Source: Rhizobium sp. BK418
Lineage (GTDB): Bacteria; Pseudomonadota; Alphaproteobacteria; Rhizobiales; Rhizobiaceae
Direction: 5' to 3'
Length of the DNA: 64,000 bases
Assembly: GCF_004341105.1 (NCBI RefSeq)
Contig: NZ_SLZK01000012.1
Coordinates: 25,651-89,650, forward strand
The notes beneath the pieces were generated by a model that saw only the letters and a list, made by a program, of their open reading frames with translations, was not told the origin of the DNA and did not search any database. Numbering within the stretch: position 1 is the stretch's first letter; each line of letters begins with the position of its first letter. The position numbers were made by a program, and so were the translations under genes. Of the stretch, positions 42,817-52,300 are shown in pieces.

Positions 42817-44703
42817 CTACGTGGTCAAGCTCCGGTAAATGGTAGGCAGCGCGTTTGGCAGTCTTGAAATGTCCGACACGAGTGCAAAGCCGGATCTGCC
42901 GAAAATCGCAGGCAGATAGTCGCCGGCGCTGCGGTCGACCGTCACGGCGAACACTGCCTGTCCATTCGCGCGTGCTTCCATGACGGCCTTGCGGCTGTCT
43001 TCGAGGGCAAAGCGACCTTCGTAGTGATCGACGTCATTGGGTTTGCCGTCCGTCAGGATAAGCAGGAGTTTCTTTCTTGCGCCGTCACTTTCCAGTTGGC
43101 TGGAGACGTGCCGGATGGCCGCTCCCATGCGCGTGTAATAACCGGGCCTGAGGCTTGCGATGCGGCCGGCAGTCTTGCCCGAGAAACTTTCATCGAAATC
43201 CTTGACGGTATCGACACGAACCCAGTTGCGTCGCCTTGACGTGAAGGTCTTGATGGCAAAGCGGTCGCCGCAAGATTGCAGGCCACGGGCCAAGACGTCG
43301 AGCGCCTGCATTTCCACGTCGAGAACCCGGCGATTATCGACCCAGGAGTCGGTCGACAGGGAGACATCGACGAGGATCGAAGTCGCAAGTTCGTGGCTGG
43401 CGGGACGGGCACACTCATAAATCCGGTCGTCCGGCTGGCCGGTGGCGATGAAGTCGATGCGCGAGCGGATGGCTGCTTCGAGATCGATCTGGTCCCCATC
43501 CAATTGAGCCCGCCGCAGCTCGCGCTTCGGGCGCAGCGTCTCGAACTGGCGCCTGACCTTGCGCACGAGCGCGGCATCACTGGCGATCAGTTGGTCCACC
43601 CTGTCGGGCGAAGAGCCAATCACCACGCGGCAATGCTCGGCGAGATACTGGTTTTTCCGGAAATCCCATTCCGGATAGGTGAATTCCCCGTCTATCATCG
43701 TCGGGTCGACGGCTTCAGGCGAGAGGTCTAGGTCGAAGTGAAATTTGGACTGCGGCCGTTCGCGCGTTTCGCTGAGCGCAAGTTCCTCGAGTTCCTCGGC
43801 AGCTGACGGATCATGCTCCTCGCTGTCATCGCTCGGGCGATCGACATTGACCATCTCCGCCATGGCGAGGATCTTTTCGAAGCGATTTAGAATGAAGGGA
43901 TCGCGCTTGCGGTCGCCCGCATCGCGTTTGCGTGTCGCCTCATGCGATGGCCGCGCGTGTTGGTCATCACCGGCCTGGTCGGACGGAAGGTCATCTCGCT
44001 CAAACGGGCTCATCTCGCCGCGGCCGCTGAAATCCGGCCATATCGGCAAAGGCAGCATCGGCAGATAACCGGCCGGGGCAGCGGTTATTCTCGGGCGAAC
44101 GGCATCGGGAAGGGGATGATGCAAGGGAAAGGTGAGTGCCAGCCGGGCAAACTCCTCGATGCGCTGCTCCGCCTGGGGAAGCGTTCCGCGCCTGCGGCAG
44201 CCAAGCAGCGCTTGGGCGAGCCGGCCATAGCGTGCCGCCATTCCTGGAAAATTCTGTATGACTAGGGCGGAGTTTTCGCGGCCCGTTTCGATCCGCCACA
44301 TGTCAGCGAGAGCCGGATCGACGGGGGATGAAACGGATGGTGCGGTCGCCACATAGGCGGCCAACCAGAAATAGAGATCCCGGTTGAGCGAACGTTCGTC
44401 GAAAAGATCGACGGCCGCCGGTAGATGGATCGCCGTCCCGTCCCAACTCGGATGATCCGACCTCTCTTCGCCGAGGCCGATCACTTGTCTCAGCCGCAGC
44501 CTGTGCATCGACGTTTTCTGCCTTGCCCTCTGGATTTGCAGGGTGGCGCCCCCGCCGAATGCCCTGAAACAGACGGCAAGCTGCGGCCTGAGTTCGGCCA
44601 GGTGAACCGCTGCGTCGTGGTGGCGCGGCCATGAACTGGTATTGCCGACGAGCCGATGCCAGGCGCGCCCCACCGTCTCTTCGAGTTCCAGAAATTCCAG
44701 CAT
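42817..44703 (-). CDS. norD: NorD, von Willebrand A protein for NO reductase assembly
   Basis: A 628-residue cytoplasmic protein. The C-terminal third is a von Willebrand factor A domain with a MIDAS-like DVSLSTDS and the later LLILTDGKPND. The middle is acidic and low-complexity. With NorQ it forms a MoxR-vWA pair needed for insertion of the non-heme iron into NorB. It follows norQ on the same strand with 7 nt between. Confidence 0.9.
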   Translation of the reverse strand: MLEFLELEETVGRAWHRLVGNTSSWPRHHDAAVHLAELRPQLAVCFRAFGGGATLQIQRARQKTSMHRLRLRQVIGLGEERSDHPSWDGTAIHLPAAVDLFDERSLNRDLYFWLAAYVATAPSVSSPVDPALADMWRIETGRENSALVIQNFPGMAARYGRLAQALLGCRRRGTLPQAEQRIEEFARLALTFPLHHPLPDAVRPRITAAPAGYLPMLPLPIWPDFSGRGEMSPFERDDLPSDQAGDDQHARPSHEATRKRDAGDRKRDPFILNRFEKILAMAEMVNVDRPSDDSEEHDPSAAEELEELALSETRERPQSKFHFDLDLSPEAVDPTMIDGEFTYPEWDFRKNQYLAEHCRVVIGSSPDRVDQLIASDAALVRKVRRQFETLRPKRELRRAQLDGDQIDLEAAIRSRIDFIATGQPDDRIYECARPASHELATSILVDVSLSTDSWVDNRRVLDVEMQALDVLARGLQSCGDRFAIKTFTSRRRNWVRVDTVKDFDESFSGKTAGRIASLRPGYYTRMGAAIRHVSSQLESDGARKKLLLILTDGKPNDVDHYEGRFALEDSRKAVMEARANGQAVFAVTVDRSAGDYLPAIFGRSGFALVSDISRLPNALPTIYRSLTT

Positions 44704-44710
44704 GCTTCAC

Positions 44711-45523
44711 CTATCCGATCGAGGCCCTGGCGACCTCGACGAGGGCAGCCTTGACGTCCGGTTCATCTGTCAGCGGCTCGATGATGGCTGCCCGCACTGC
44801 CTCGATCGCCGGCAGGCCAGCGTCGATGAGCGAGGCGCAGTAAATCAGCAGGCGGGTCGAGACGCCTTCTTCGAGATCCTGTCCTTTCAGTGTCCGCAGC
44901 CGTCGGGCAAGTTCGACCAGCGGTGCGACCTTCGCCTCGGCAAGACCGCTTTCCAGCGACACCGTGGCGATCTCCCGATCGCGCGGCAGGAAATCGAATT
45001 CGATCGAGACGAAGCGCTGGCGCGTGCTGGGCTTCAGCGCCTTCATCAGGTTTTGATATCCGGGATTATAGGAGACGACGACCATGAAGCCCGGGCCGGC
45101 CTCCAAGACTTCACCGGTCCTTTCAAGCGGAAGAATGCGCCTGTCGTCCGTCAACGGATGAAGAACCACCGTCACATCCTTGCGTGCCTCGACGATTTCA
45201 TCGAGGTAGCAGATGCCGCCATCCCGGACTGCCTTTGTCAGGGGACCGTCCATCCAGACCGTCTCGCCACCCCTGAGAAGATATCGGCCCGTGAGGTCGG
45301 CGGCCGTCAAATCGTCGTGGCAGGAGACTGTCGATAAAGGCAGCCCGAGGCGGGCTGCCATATGTTGCACGAAGCGCGTCTTTCCGCAGCCTGTCGGCCC
45401 TTTGAGAAGGATCGGAAGCTGTCGGGTCCAGGCGTGTTCGAAGAGTGCGCATTCGTTCCCCTGAGGTGCGTAGTGCGGTATTTCCACATCCGGATTGAGC
45501 GGATGGTTGAAGGCTATCGTCAT
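44711..45523 (-). CDS. norQ: NorQ, MoxR-type AAA+ ATPase
   Basis: A 270-residue ATPase. Walker A GPTGCGKTRF (~residue 40), Walker B CYLDEIVEA (~100) and the sensor/second-region SYNPGYQ. It partners NorD to activate the NO reductase. GGAGAA precedes the ATG at 45523. Confidence 0.92.
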   Translation of the reverse strand: MTIAFNHPLNPDVEIPHYAPQGNECALFEHAWTRQLPILLKGPTGCGKTRFVQHMAARLGLPLSTVSCHDDLTAADLTGRYLLRGGETVWMDGPLTKAVRDGGICYLDEIVEARKDVTVVLHPLTDDRRILPLERTGEVLEAGPGFMVVVSYNPGYQNLMKALKPSTRQRFVSIEFDFLPRDREIATVSLESGLAEAKVAPLVELARRLRTLKGQDLEEGVSTRLLIYCASLIDAGLPAIEAVRAAIIEPLTDEPDVKAALVEVARASIG

Positions 45524-45550
45524 TGTTATTCTCCAGGAAAAGTGGCCGTC

Positions 45551-46891
45551 TCATTCAGCGGGCTGGACCGCCGGGTTCGATATGCGCGCCCGTCCTGGGA
45601 TGAGCAGCGACCAGACGAACATCAAAGCGCTGATGAAGACGAAGATGCCGGAGCCAAGTCTCACCCAATAGAAGAGGGCGAGCTGATCCTGGACTTCCAT
45701 GTACGACTGGCCGAGAACCCGCTGCAGGTGAACCTGGATGATGCCAGCGAAGGTGAGTGCGAAGGTCATGACCGACATTGCGGTGCACATGATCCAGAAA
45801 CTTGCGATCGACAGCCACTGGTTATAGGGCGCGCGGCCGCGGATCTGCGGGACGGCATAGGCCATTGCTGCGAGATTGAGCATCACATAGGCACCGAAGA
45901 AGGCCAGATGTCCGTGGGCGGCAGTGACCTGCGTGCCGTGGGTGTAATAGTTGACCGATGAGAGCGTGTGCAGGAAACCCCAGACACCGGCACCAAAGAA
46001 AGCCATGACCGAGCAACCAAGCGACCAGAGGAGGGCGGCCCTGTTTTCGTGCTTGCGGCCGGCGCGCCAGGTCATGACAAAGGTGAACACGACCATGGTG
46101 AAGAAGGGCGCTACCTCAAGCGTCGAGAAAAGCGATCCAATCCACTGCCAGTAACCCGGAGCGCCGATCCAGTAATAATGATGGCCGGTGCCGAGGATCC
46201 CGGAAAACAGCGCCAGACCGATAATGACATAGAGCCACTTCTCGACCACTTCCCGGTCGATCCCGTTCAGCTTGATCATCAGGAAGGCAAGGACCGACGC
46301 CATGATCAATTCCCAGACGCCTTCGACCCACAGATGGACGACATACCACCAGTACATCTTGTCGAGCGCGAGATTGACGGGATTGTAGAAGGCGAAGAGG
46401 AAGAAGATCGCGACCCCCCACAGGCCGAAGAGCAGGATGTTGGTAATGGTCGTCTTGCGTCCCTTGAGCGCGGTCATGGTAACGTTGAAGAGGAACATCA
46501 GCGCGACGACCACGATCCCGACCTTGATCGCAAAGGGCTGTTCCAGGAATTCGCGGCCTTCATGAATATGGAAGAGATAACCCACGACGGCGACTGCCGC
46601 CGCGATCAGGAAGATCCAGAACTGCGCGATTGCGATCTTGGTGCTGTAGAGCTCGGTTTCGCATTCTTCCGGCAGCAGGAAATAGGTCGTCCCCATGAAG
46701 CCCATGAGCAGCCAGACGATCAATGCATTGGTATGGATCATGCGCACGATGTTGAAGGGCAGTTCGACGGATAGCGTGTTGGGCAGCACGTAGATGGTGC
46801 CGGCGAGCACGCCGAACAGGAGCTGTGCCATGAACAGGCCGAGCGCTCCGTAGAAATAGAGCATTGCGATGCTCTGGGTCTTATACTTCAT
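45551..46891 (-). CDS. norB: NorB, nitric oxide reductase large subunit
   Basis: A 446-residue, 12-helix short-form cNor catalytic subunit that reduces NO to N2O. Metal ligands: HLWVEGVWE (FeB histidine and glutamate region), GTGHHYYW (two FeB histidines) and the heme histidines in HGHLAFFGAY. RBS-like AAGAAATG context and 18 nt after norC place it in norCB. Complete. Confidence 0.95.
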   Translation of the reverse strand: MKYKTQSIAMLYFYGALGLFMAQLLFGVLAGTIYVLPNTLSVELPFNIVRMIHTNALIVWLLMGFMGTTYFLLPEECETELYSTKIAIAQFWIFLIAAAVAVVGYLFHIHEGREFLEQPFAIKVGIVVVALMFLFNVTMTALKGRKTTITNILLFGLWGVAIFFLFAFYNPVNLALDKMYWWYVVHLWVEGVWELIMASVLAFLMIKLNGIDREVVEKWLYVIIGLALFSGILGTGHHYYWIGAPGYWQWIGSLFSTLEVAPFFTMVVFTFVMTWRAGRKHENRAALLWSLGCSVMAFFGAGVWGFLHTLSSVNYYTHGTQVTAAHGHLAFFGAYVMLNLAAMAYAVPQIRGRAPYNQWLSIASFWIMCTAMSVMTFALTFAGIIQVHLQRVLGQSYMEVQDQLALFYWVRLGSGIFVFISALMFVWSLLIPGRARISNPAVQPAE

Positions 46892-46909
46892 TTCTTTACC
46901 CTCTCGCTG

Positions 46910-47362
46910 TCAGCCGGCCTGGTTCGGAGGCCAGTTTTGGGTGTTGGTCTTGCTGACCCATTCGAGGAAATCGGCGAGGTCATCGACCTCCTGGTCTGTA
47001 AGATTGAACTGCGGCATCTGCCGTCTGCCTTCGATGCCGGAAGGCTGTGCAGCCATCCACGCGTGAAGCGCCTCGCGGGCACTCGCCGGGTCCTTGTCCC
47101 CGCCCCAGCGGATCCAGACATTCGAGAGTTCCGGTGCGAAATAAGCGCCTTCGCCATCAAGTGTGTGGCAGTTGATGCAGGAGTTCTTTTCCCAGATGTG
47201 TTTTCCGCGGGCGACGCTTTCCGTCAGGGTGGCCTCATTGGTGGACACCGTGCGGATGTAATAGTGACTGTGGGCCGTAAGGCCCACGAATATGGCGAAG
47301 AAGAATGCCGACCCGCCGTAGAACACGTTTCGGGCCGCAGTTTTTGTCAGGCGTTCAGCCAT
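46910..47362 (-). CDS. norC: NorC, nitric oxide reductase cytochrome c subunit
   Basis: A 150-residue membrane-anchored cytochrome. One N-terminal helix (~residues 12-32), then the heme motif CINCH (~62-66) and an axial methionine in a later segment. It passes electrons to NorB. Start at MAERLTKTAARN; an NnrR-type box lies 109 nt upstream. Confidence 0.94.
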   Translation of the reverse strand: MAERLTKTAARNVFYGGSAFFFAIFVGLTAHSHYYIRTVSTNEATLTESVARGKHIWEKNSCINCHTLDGEGAYFAPELSNVWIRWGGDKDPASAREALHAWMAAQPSGIEGRRQMPQFNLTDQEVDDLADFLEWVSKTNTQNWPPNQAG

Positions 47363-47464
47363 CGATCATCCTTTCATGTCAGTGGCGATGTCGCCGCGAC
47401 GTCGGAATTCGAGCCGGCGGGGCAGCTCGCTGGAACGGAATGGCGGAATTCGACCGCAAGCTCT

Positions 47465-47478
47465 TTGCTCATTCGCAA
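47465..47478. promoter_or_regulatory. NnrR-type box upstream of norC
   Basis: TTGCTCATTCGCAA: half a perfect NnrR site (CGCAA). Centred ~109 nt before the norC ATG. Confidence 0.55.
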
Positions 47479-47588
47479 GCAAGACGACGAATATACGAGG
47501 CCCCTATGCGCAGTGAGGCATGCAAGCGACGGCGCAAGCCATGTGCGGCTTGCGGCCAGGCTGGGACCAATCGAGAGTAAGCCTAACG

Positions 47589-47870
47589 TCAAACAGACAA
47601 TTGCAAGGCGGCGCGTGTGACCGCGATCAGCAGCACGAATGCTGCCCAGGACCATAAGGCTGCGGTCAAAGATGTCCCGGCTCCGCGAAGCCCGAGAAAA
47701 TCCAGAACGACAAGCCGAACTTTGATGACGGCAATCGTTGCGATCGCCACAGCGACCAAAGCCGGCGGCACCCCGCTCGGCGGGGCGCGCGTCAAGATGA
47801 TCATGCAGCCCGTCAGAGCAAGGAGGAGCAGCAAGGCACGCGAGCAATTCGGACGATCGGAATGTGTCAT
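47589..47870 (-). CDS. norF: NorF, cytochrome oxidase subunit IV-like protein
   Basis: A 93-residue membrane protein with three helices, of the prokaryotic cytochrome c oxidase subunit IV-like group. Together with NorE it assists NO reductase activity in denitrifiers. Its ATG overlaps the norE stop codon (ATGA). A 226-bp spacer separates it from norC, which has its own box. Confidence 0.78.
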   Translation of the reverse strand: MTHSDRPNCSRALLLLLALTGCMIILTRAPPSGVPPALVAVAIATIAVIKVRLVVLDFLGLRGAGTSLTAALWSWAAFVLLIAVTRAALQLSV

Positions 47871-48409
47871 AGCAAGTAGACCACCGGAAACATGACGAGC
47901 CAGACGATGTCGATCACATGCCAGAGCGTAGTGATCAGGTGGACATTTTCGCTTGTCGGAAAGACTGCGACTAGCACGAGGATGATCGAACCGAATGCTA
48001 CATGCATCAGATGAAATCCGGTGATGAGAAGATAAAGTTGCGAGAACGGATCGCCGGCAAGAAGCGAAGAACCTTCGAACACATATTCGCTACATTTCAG
48101 CCCGACAAAGACGAGCCCGCCCAGGGCCGCAACAAGCAGCATCAAGCGCCGGCGAGGAATGGCCTTTTGCTCGGCGGCCTTGGCGGCAAACCAGCCGCTT
48201 GTCAGAAGAACGACCGTATTGATGACCGGCAGGACGTGAGGAAGCCTCGCCTTGCCGGCCGCGAATATTTCCGGATGCAACACAGAAGCGATGACAAATG
48301 CCGTCAGCAGCGCCCCGAAGGCTACCAACTCGCTCCCGGCAAGAATCCATATCAGGAGATCGCCACTATCGGTATCGCGCGGCTTGTCGCTTGAGATTAT
48401 CGAGGTCAT
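47867..48409 (-). CDS. norE: NorE, cytochrome oxidase subunit III-like protein
   Basis: A 180-residue protein with five or more helices of the subunit III family (FHLMHVAFGSIILVLVAVF and WHVIDIVWLVMFPVVYLL are typical). It supports NorCB. Start at MTSIISS; the ribosome binding site is poor (GCGGGGC). An NnrR box is centred only 42 nt before this ATG, which would make the transcript nearly leaderless. Confidence 0.82.
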   Translation of the reverse strand: MTSIISSDKPRDTDSGDLLIWILAGSELVAFGALLTAFVIASVLHPEIFAAGKARLPHVLPVINTVVLLTSGWFAAKAAEQKAIPRRRLMLLVAALGGLVFVGLKCSEYVFEGSSLLAGDPFSQLYLLITGFHLMHVAFGSIILVLVAVFPTSENVHLITTLWHVIDIVWLVMFPVVYLL

Positions 48410-48444
48410 GCCCCGCTGTTTATGACGGGGTTGCGTACCCGTCT

Positions 48445-48458
48445 TTGTGAAACCGCAA
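48445..48458. promoter_or_regulatory. NnrR box upstream of norE
   Basis: TTGTGAAACCGCAA, a full TTGYG-N4-CGCAA match. Centred 42 nt before the norE ATG. Confidence 0.7.
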
Positions 48459-48506
48459 ACAGCCGTACGCCCCGTTCGGATGGTCTGCTCGCCCAGCGGG
48501 AGGTCT

Positions 48507-48520
48507 TTGATCGATCTCAA
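48507..48520. promoter_or_regulatory. FixK/FNR-type box upstream of the 51-residue gene
   Basis: TTGATCGATCTCAA. Centred 55.5 nt before the ATG at 48569. Confidence 0.65.
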
Positions 48521-48568
48521 AGAAGCGGTCGTTGCGGCTGGCTATGCTGCGCTCGTAAAGGAGACCTT

Positions 48569-48724
48569 ATGAGCGACGCGCAAATCGGACTTTCGATCGC
48601 AACACCTGTCATCGTGATCTTCGCGATCACGCTTTACCGCATGGGTGTGCTGCAACGGACAGGTGTGCTGACGGCGGTCATCGCTGCCATCGCTATTGCC
48701 GCAAGCCTTTTCCTCCAGAGGTGA
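48569..48724 (+). CDS. 51-residue membrane peptide under a FixK-type box
   Basis: Begins MSDAQIGLSIATPVIVIFAI and has two short hydrophobic segments separated by TLYRMGVLQRTG, consistent with one or two membrane helices. AAAGGAG lies 7 nt before the ATG. It is followed 3 nt later by the 152-residue gene, so the two are one operon. No family recognised. Confidence 0.6.
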   Translation: MSDAQIGLSIATPVIVIFAITLYRMGVLQRTGVLTAVIAAIAIAASLFLQR

Positions 48725-48727
48725 GCG

Positions 48728-49186
48728 ATGAACGGCCCTACATCAGCGTTCGACGAACTCGAAGCCCGCTACGGTGAGCTCCTGTCCTGGTGCGCTCTCC
48801 TTGAGGCGATCGCCGATTTTCAGCCGTGTCGTGTCAATGAGCGGCTCTGCGGAACAGTCGCCGACGGGCTTGTTCCCCTGCTTCTGACCAGTCATCGGCT
48901 GGAGGAGCAAATCCTTTCGATTTGGCTGGGTACGATCATGAGCGGCGGCGAACGATCTGAGATGGAGGATCGCCTCAAGGCTGGTCGACTGGTCGATCTC
49001 GATGCGGCGCAAGATGTGGTCGAGGTGCTCCAGGCGCTGCAAGTTGGCCGCTGCCTGCTGTCCCTGGACGCCGTCAGCCACCTGCTCAGATCATTTTTCT
49101 GCGCTTTGCGTCGGCATATCGCTGCGCAGCGTCGAATCTTCAGGGGAATAGATGAGGTAACCAGGGCCGAACTCGGCGCGGCTTAA
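48728..49186 (+). CDS. Helical protein of unknown function, cotranscribed with the 51-residue peptide
   Basis: A 152-residue protein, all helical by composition, with histidines in SHRLEEQIL, VSHLL and RRHIAAQ. This resembles a hemerythrin-like four-helix bundle but the ligand pattern is incomplete, so I do not assign it. It follows the 51-residue gene with AGAGGTGAGCG before the ATG. Confidence 0.55.
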   Translation: MNGPTSAFDELEARYGELLSWCALLEAIADFQPCRVNERLCGTVADGLVPLLLTSHRLEEQILSIWLGTIMSGGERSEMEDRLKAGRLVDLDAAQDVVEVLQALQVGRCLLSLDAVSHLLRSFFCALRRHIAAQRRIFRGIDEVTRAELGAA

Positions 49187-49616
49187 TCAGGCAATGCCTA
49201 TGGTCCGGTCGGCGGCTGACCGCCAGACCGCCTTCGAGATGGAAAGGTTCATCCGTCGTTGCTTGGACGTAGGCATCCGCTCAGCAATATCTGACATTGG
49301 CAGGTTTTTCGCAGCCCAAGCTACCGGCACCTCCTTAATAGGCGCCGCTTAAGGTGTTACGCAGACCTAGAGAGATGCTCCGGGCTGCGTCGAATCGAAC
49401 TGCGATATCGGGATCGAACTGTGGATCTCGGCCGTGCCGTCAGGCTGCGGTGTCACTGCTAGCCCGTGTCCATGGAGATGGAGCATGCATGACGCGGTTT
49501 TGTACCGATCCGGCGAAGTTAGAAATGCCGGCTACGACGAGCAAAAATATCTGGTCATGAAATGGTGCCTGGTCTGCAGGTGGGGCGCATGGCGCCGCCA
49601 CCTGTGAGGGCCAGCG
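49187..49616. other. 430-bp gap
   Basis: No convincing gene. A 37-residue frame at 49239-49352 (MERFIRRCLDVGIRSAISDIG) is protein-like but has only a weak ribosome binding site. A long imperfect hairpin around CAGGTGG/CCACCTG (about 49576-49604) lies just past the pseudoazurin stop codon and may end that transcript. Confidence 0.4.
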
Positions 49617-50069
49617 TTATTGCGTGACCGGCACGATCTGCGCGAGATCGGCATCAAGGCGCTTGCGCACCATGTTCGGGAGCTTGGCGGTCTTGATGGC
49701 TTCGAGGTTGGTCGGGCTGTCGCCGACCTGGATCAGCGCCACCATACCCATGCCCGCATGCGGCGTGCATTTGACGACATAGGCGCCAGGGACGTCGAAT
49801 TTGGCCTGGTATTGCTCGCTCGGCTTGGACTTGAACTCTGCAACGCCATCCGGAATAAGGCCCTTGTAGGTTTCGACGTTATGGCTTTTATCGGTGGGTA
49901 CGAAGGTAACGGTGTCGCCGGGAGCGATCTTGACAAATCCCGGTTCGAAGACCATCGCGCCATCAGCACCCTTGTTCAGCATCTGGATCTGATGGTCGGC
50001 GGCCATGAGCGGCGCTGCCGATGCCATCAGAACTGCTGTGGCAGCGATCAGTCCAAATTTCAGACGCAT
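49617..50069 (-). CDS. Pseudoazurin
   Basis: A 150-residue periplasmic blue-copper protein, the usual electron donor to NirK. The signal peptide ends at MAAD (residue ~24). Copper ligands are His63, Cys101, His104 and Met109, in the order and spacing of pseudoazurins. AGGAGAA precedes the ATG at 50069. A FixK-type box lies 79 nt upstream. Confidence 0.93.
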   Translation of the reverse strand: MRLKFGLIAATAVLMASAAPLMAADHQIQMLNKGADGAMVFEPGFVKIAPGDTVTFVPTDKSHNVETYKGLIPDGVAEFKSKPSEQYQAKFDVPGAYVVKCTPHAGMGMVALIQVGDSPTNLEAIKTAKLPNMVRKRLDADLAQIVPVTQ

Positions 50070-50141
50070 TTCATTTCTCCTATCGTTCGGGGCCGGTCTT
50101 GGCCTCGGCTCCGGTTTTAGGACATGCATGCAACTCGCTCT

Positions 50142-50155
50142 TTGACGCTCGTCAA
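50142..50155. promoter_or_regulatory. FixK/FNR-type box upstream of pseudoazurin
   Basis: TTGACGCTCGTCAA, a perfect inverted repeat. Centred ~79 nt before the ATG at 50069. Confidence 0.75.
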
Positions 50156-50357
50156 ATTGGCAGTGGCAATTCTGGTGAAGGACAGCTCTCCGGTCCGGTT
50201 TCGAGGATGCTGAGGGAACAGCGCGGGGGGCCTCGACCTCATGGGCGGTCAGCGATCACGACGTCTTCCCAACTGCCGGAAGGCTGGCCCACAGAGGTTG
50301 CGGAGCTTAGGCAGGCAATCTGATGGCTGGATTTATGGAGAAGGCTCGAGAGGCCCC

Positions 50358-52289
50358 TCACCGGGCGTCGATGAGGGCGCGCACTTTTACAGCGAGCTCG
50401 CGCGCGGTGTAGGGTTTACGAAGCCACTGAGCGCCAGCGATGACATCATTTGCCGCCAGGGCTGGTTCGGAATATCCCGACGTGAAGAGCACGGCGAGGT
50501 CAGGCCATTCGACGCGAGCCGCCCTTGCCAACTCGTCACCTGTCATACCGCCCGGCATGACGATGTCGGTGAACAAAAGGGCGATGTCGGGATTTTCTTT
50601 AAGCAATTCAAGGGCGCGCCGTCCATTGTCGGCTTCGAGCACCGAATATCCCATCCCGGCCAATCTTGCGACAGCGACCCTGCGGACGCGGGAATCATCC
50701 TCGACCACGAGAATGCGTTCGTCGCCGCGCGGCAACGCTGCTTCGACCTTTTCACCGACAATCGCTTCGTCTCTGGCGCTGGTGCTCGAAAGCGCCGGCA
50801 GGTAAATGCGGATCGTCGTGCCGCGGCCGACCTCGCTATAGATCTGCAGATGACCGCCCGATTGTTTGACGAAGCCGTAGACCATGCTGAGGCCCAATCC
50901 GGTTCCAGAACCGACCTCCTTGGTGGTGAAGAACGGCTCGATCGCGCGCTTCTTGACCTCCTCGCTCATGCCCTCACCGGTATCGCTCATCGATACGAGG
51001 ACGAAATTGCCGCTGCGGACTTCCGGGTACATTTTGGCGTAATCCGCATCGAGCCGCACGCATGAGACCTCGGTGGTCAAGGTACCGCCCTTCGGCATGG
51101 CATCGCGCGCGTTCAGAGCGATGTTGAGGATTGCGTTCTGCAATTGGGAACTATCAACCAGCACGTGGAAATCGGATCCCGACAGCACGGTCGACAATTT
51201 GATGTTTTCGCCGAGCGTCCTTCGCAGGAGGTCTGAAAAGCCGGTGACGAGCTGGCCGAGATCGGCCTGCTTCGGGTTCAGCGGCTGCCGTCTTCCGAAG
51301 GCCAGCAACTGTCCCGTGAGCTTTGCCCCGTCGGTCGCGGCGTCCTGCGCCTCCCGCAACATGTCGCGCAGCGGGCCTGCCGGAAGCTTGTCCTCGATCA
51401 TCTCCAGATTGCCGCTGATCACGGTCAGCAGATTGTTGAAGTCGTGCGCCAGGCCGCCGGTAAGCTGGCCCACGGCCTCCATCTTCTGAGCCTGGCGAAG
51501 GTCTTCCTCGATCTTAAACCTGCTGGTTAGATCGCGAACGAAGCCGGTAAATATCCGTTGGCCGTTGGCTGTGGCCTCGCCGACATGCAGTTCCATCGGG
51601 AACTGGGTGCCATCAGCGCGCTGCCCGGTTACCACGCGACCATAACCTATGATCCGCTTTTCGCCTGTCTGCAGGTAATGGTCGATATATCCGTCATGGG
51701 CCGCACGATAAGGTTCGGGCATCAGCTTCTTGACGTTCTGGCCGCAGATTTCTTCAGATTTGAAGCCAAAGAGGGCCTCGGCGGCCTTGCTGAACGACAT
51801 AACATACCCGTTCTGATCGATGACGACCATCGCATCGGGGACTGTATCGAGGATCGAAGACAGGTGCGCTTCGCGCGCTCGCACGGCTTCTTCGGCCTTG
51901 CGTAGGGCGCTGATGTCACTGTTTGCTTCGATGATCATGGGATCGCCGTCGGGAAGATTGACGAGCACGCAGCGGGTTGCGACGTATATGTCGTGGCCGT
52001 TCTTGTGACGATGAATGACCTCGCCCTGCCAGAAGCCCCGCGTTGTCAAATGCGAGCGTATGGCCTCCATCGGTTCAGGGAAACGCGTATCGAGCAAAGC
52101 GTATACGGTCTCGCCCACGGCTTCCTCACGGGTCCAGCCGTACATGTTCTCGCTGCCGATCGACCAATGAGTGATCGTGCCTTCGAGCCGGTGCACGATG
52201 ATGTCGGCCCCGTCGAGGACATGCACCAGAGCGTCCAGTTCCTGGGGCGATACGGTGCGCGGCGAGATCAGACGGTGAGGCATAAGCAT
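50358..52289 (-). CDS. fixL: Soluble hybrid FixL, heme-PAS O2-sensor kinase
   Basis: A 643-residue hybrid kinase without membrane helices. PAS 1 covers ~15-130. PAS 2 (~145-255) is a FixL heme domain: proximal His198 in YRAAHDGYIDHY and Arg218 in IIGYGRVVTGQR match the heme His and distal Arg known in FixL. The kinase core has phosphoacceptor His282 (GGLAHDFNNLL) and a GTGLGLSM ATP lid. A C-terminal receiver ends the protein with Asp575 (LLFTDIVMP). This is the hFixL form known in R. etli and R. leguminosarum. Lies 11 nt behind fixK. Confidence 0.93.
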   Translation of the reverse strand: MLMPHRLISPRTVSPQELDALVHVLDGADIIVHRLEGTITHWSIGSENMYGWTREEAVGETVYALLDTRFPEPMEAIRSHLTTRGFWQGEVIHRHKNGHDIYVATRCVLVNLPDGDPMIIEANSDISALRKAEEAVRAREAHLSSILDTVPDAMVVIDQNGYVMSFSKAAEALFGFKSEEICGQNVKKLMPEPYRAAHDGYIDHYLQTGEKRIIGYGRVVTGQRADGTQFPMELHVGEATANGQRIFTGFVRDLTSRFKIEEDLRQAQKMEAVGQLTGGLAHDFNNLLTVISGNLEMIEDKLPAGPLRDMLREAQDAATDGAKLTGQLLAFGRRQPLNPKQADLGQLVTGFSDLLRRTLGENIKLSTVLSGSDFHVLVDSSQLQNAILNIALNARDAMPKGGTLTTEVSCVRLDADYAKMYPEVRSGNFVLVSMSDTGEGMSEEVKKRAIEPFFTTKEVGSGTGLGLSMVYGFVKQSGGHLQIYSEVGRGTTIRIYLPALSSTSARDEAIVGEKVEAALPRGDERILVVEDDSRVRRVAVARLAGMGYSVLEADNGRRALELLKENPDIALLFTDIVMPGGMTGDELARAARVEWPDLAVLFTSGYSEPALAANDVIAGAQWLRKPYTARELAVKVRALIDAR

Positions 52290-52300
52290 TGGTTCCGCAA

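Noticed and set aside
43276..43731. Long frame antisense to norD
   Set aside because: Shadow of norD codon usage; norD is complete and well supported.
48728..49186. Hemerythrin assignment for the 152-residue protein
   Set aside because: Histidines do not follow the full H...HxxxE...HxxxH...HxxxxD pattern.
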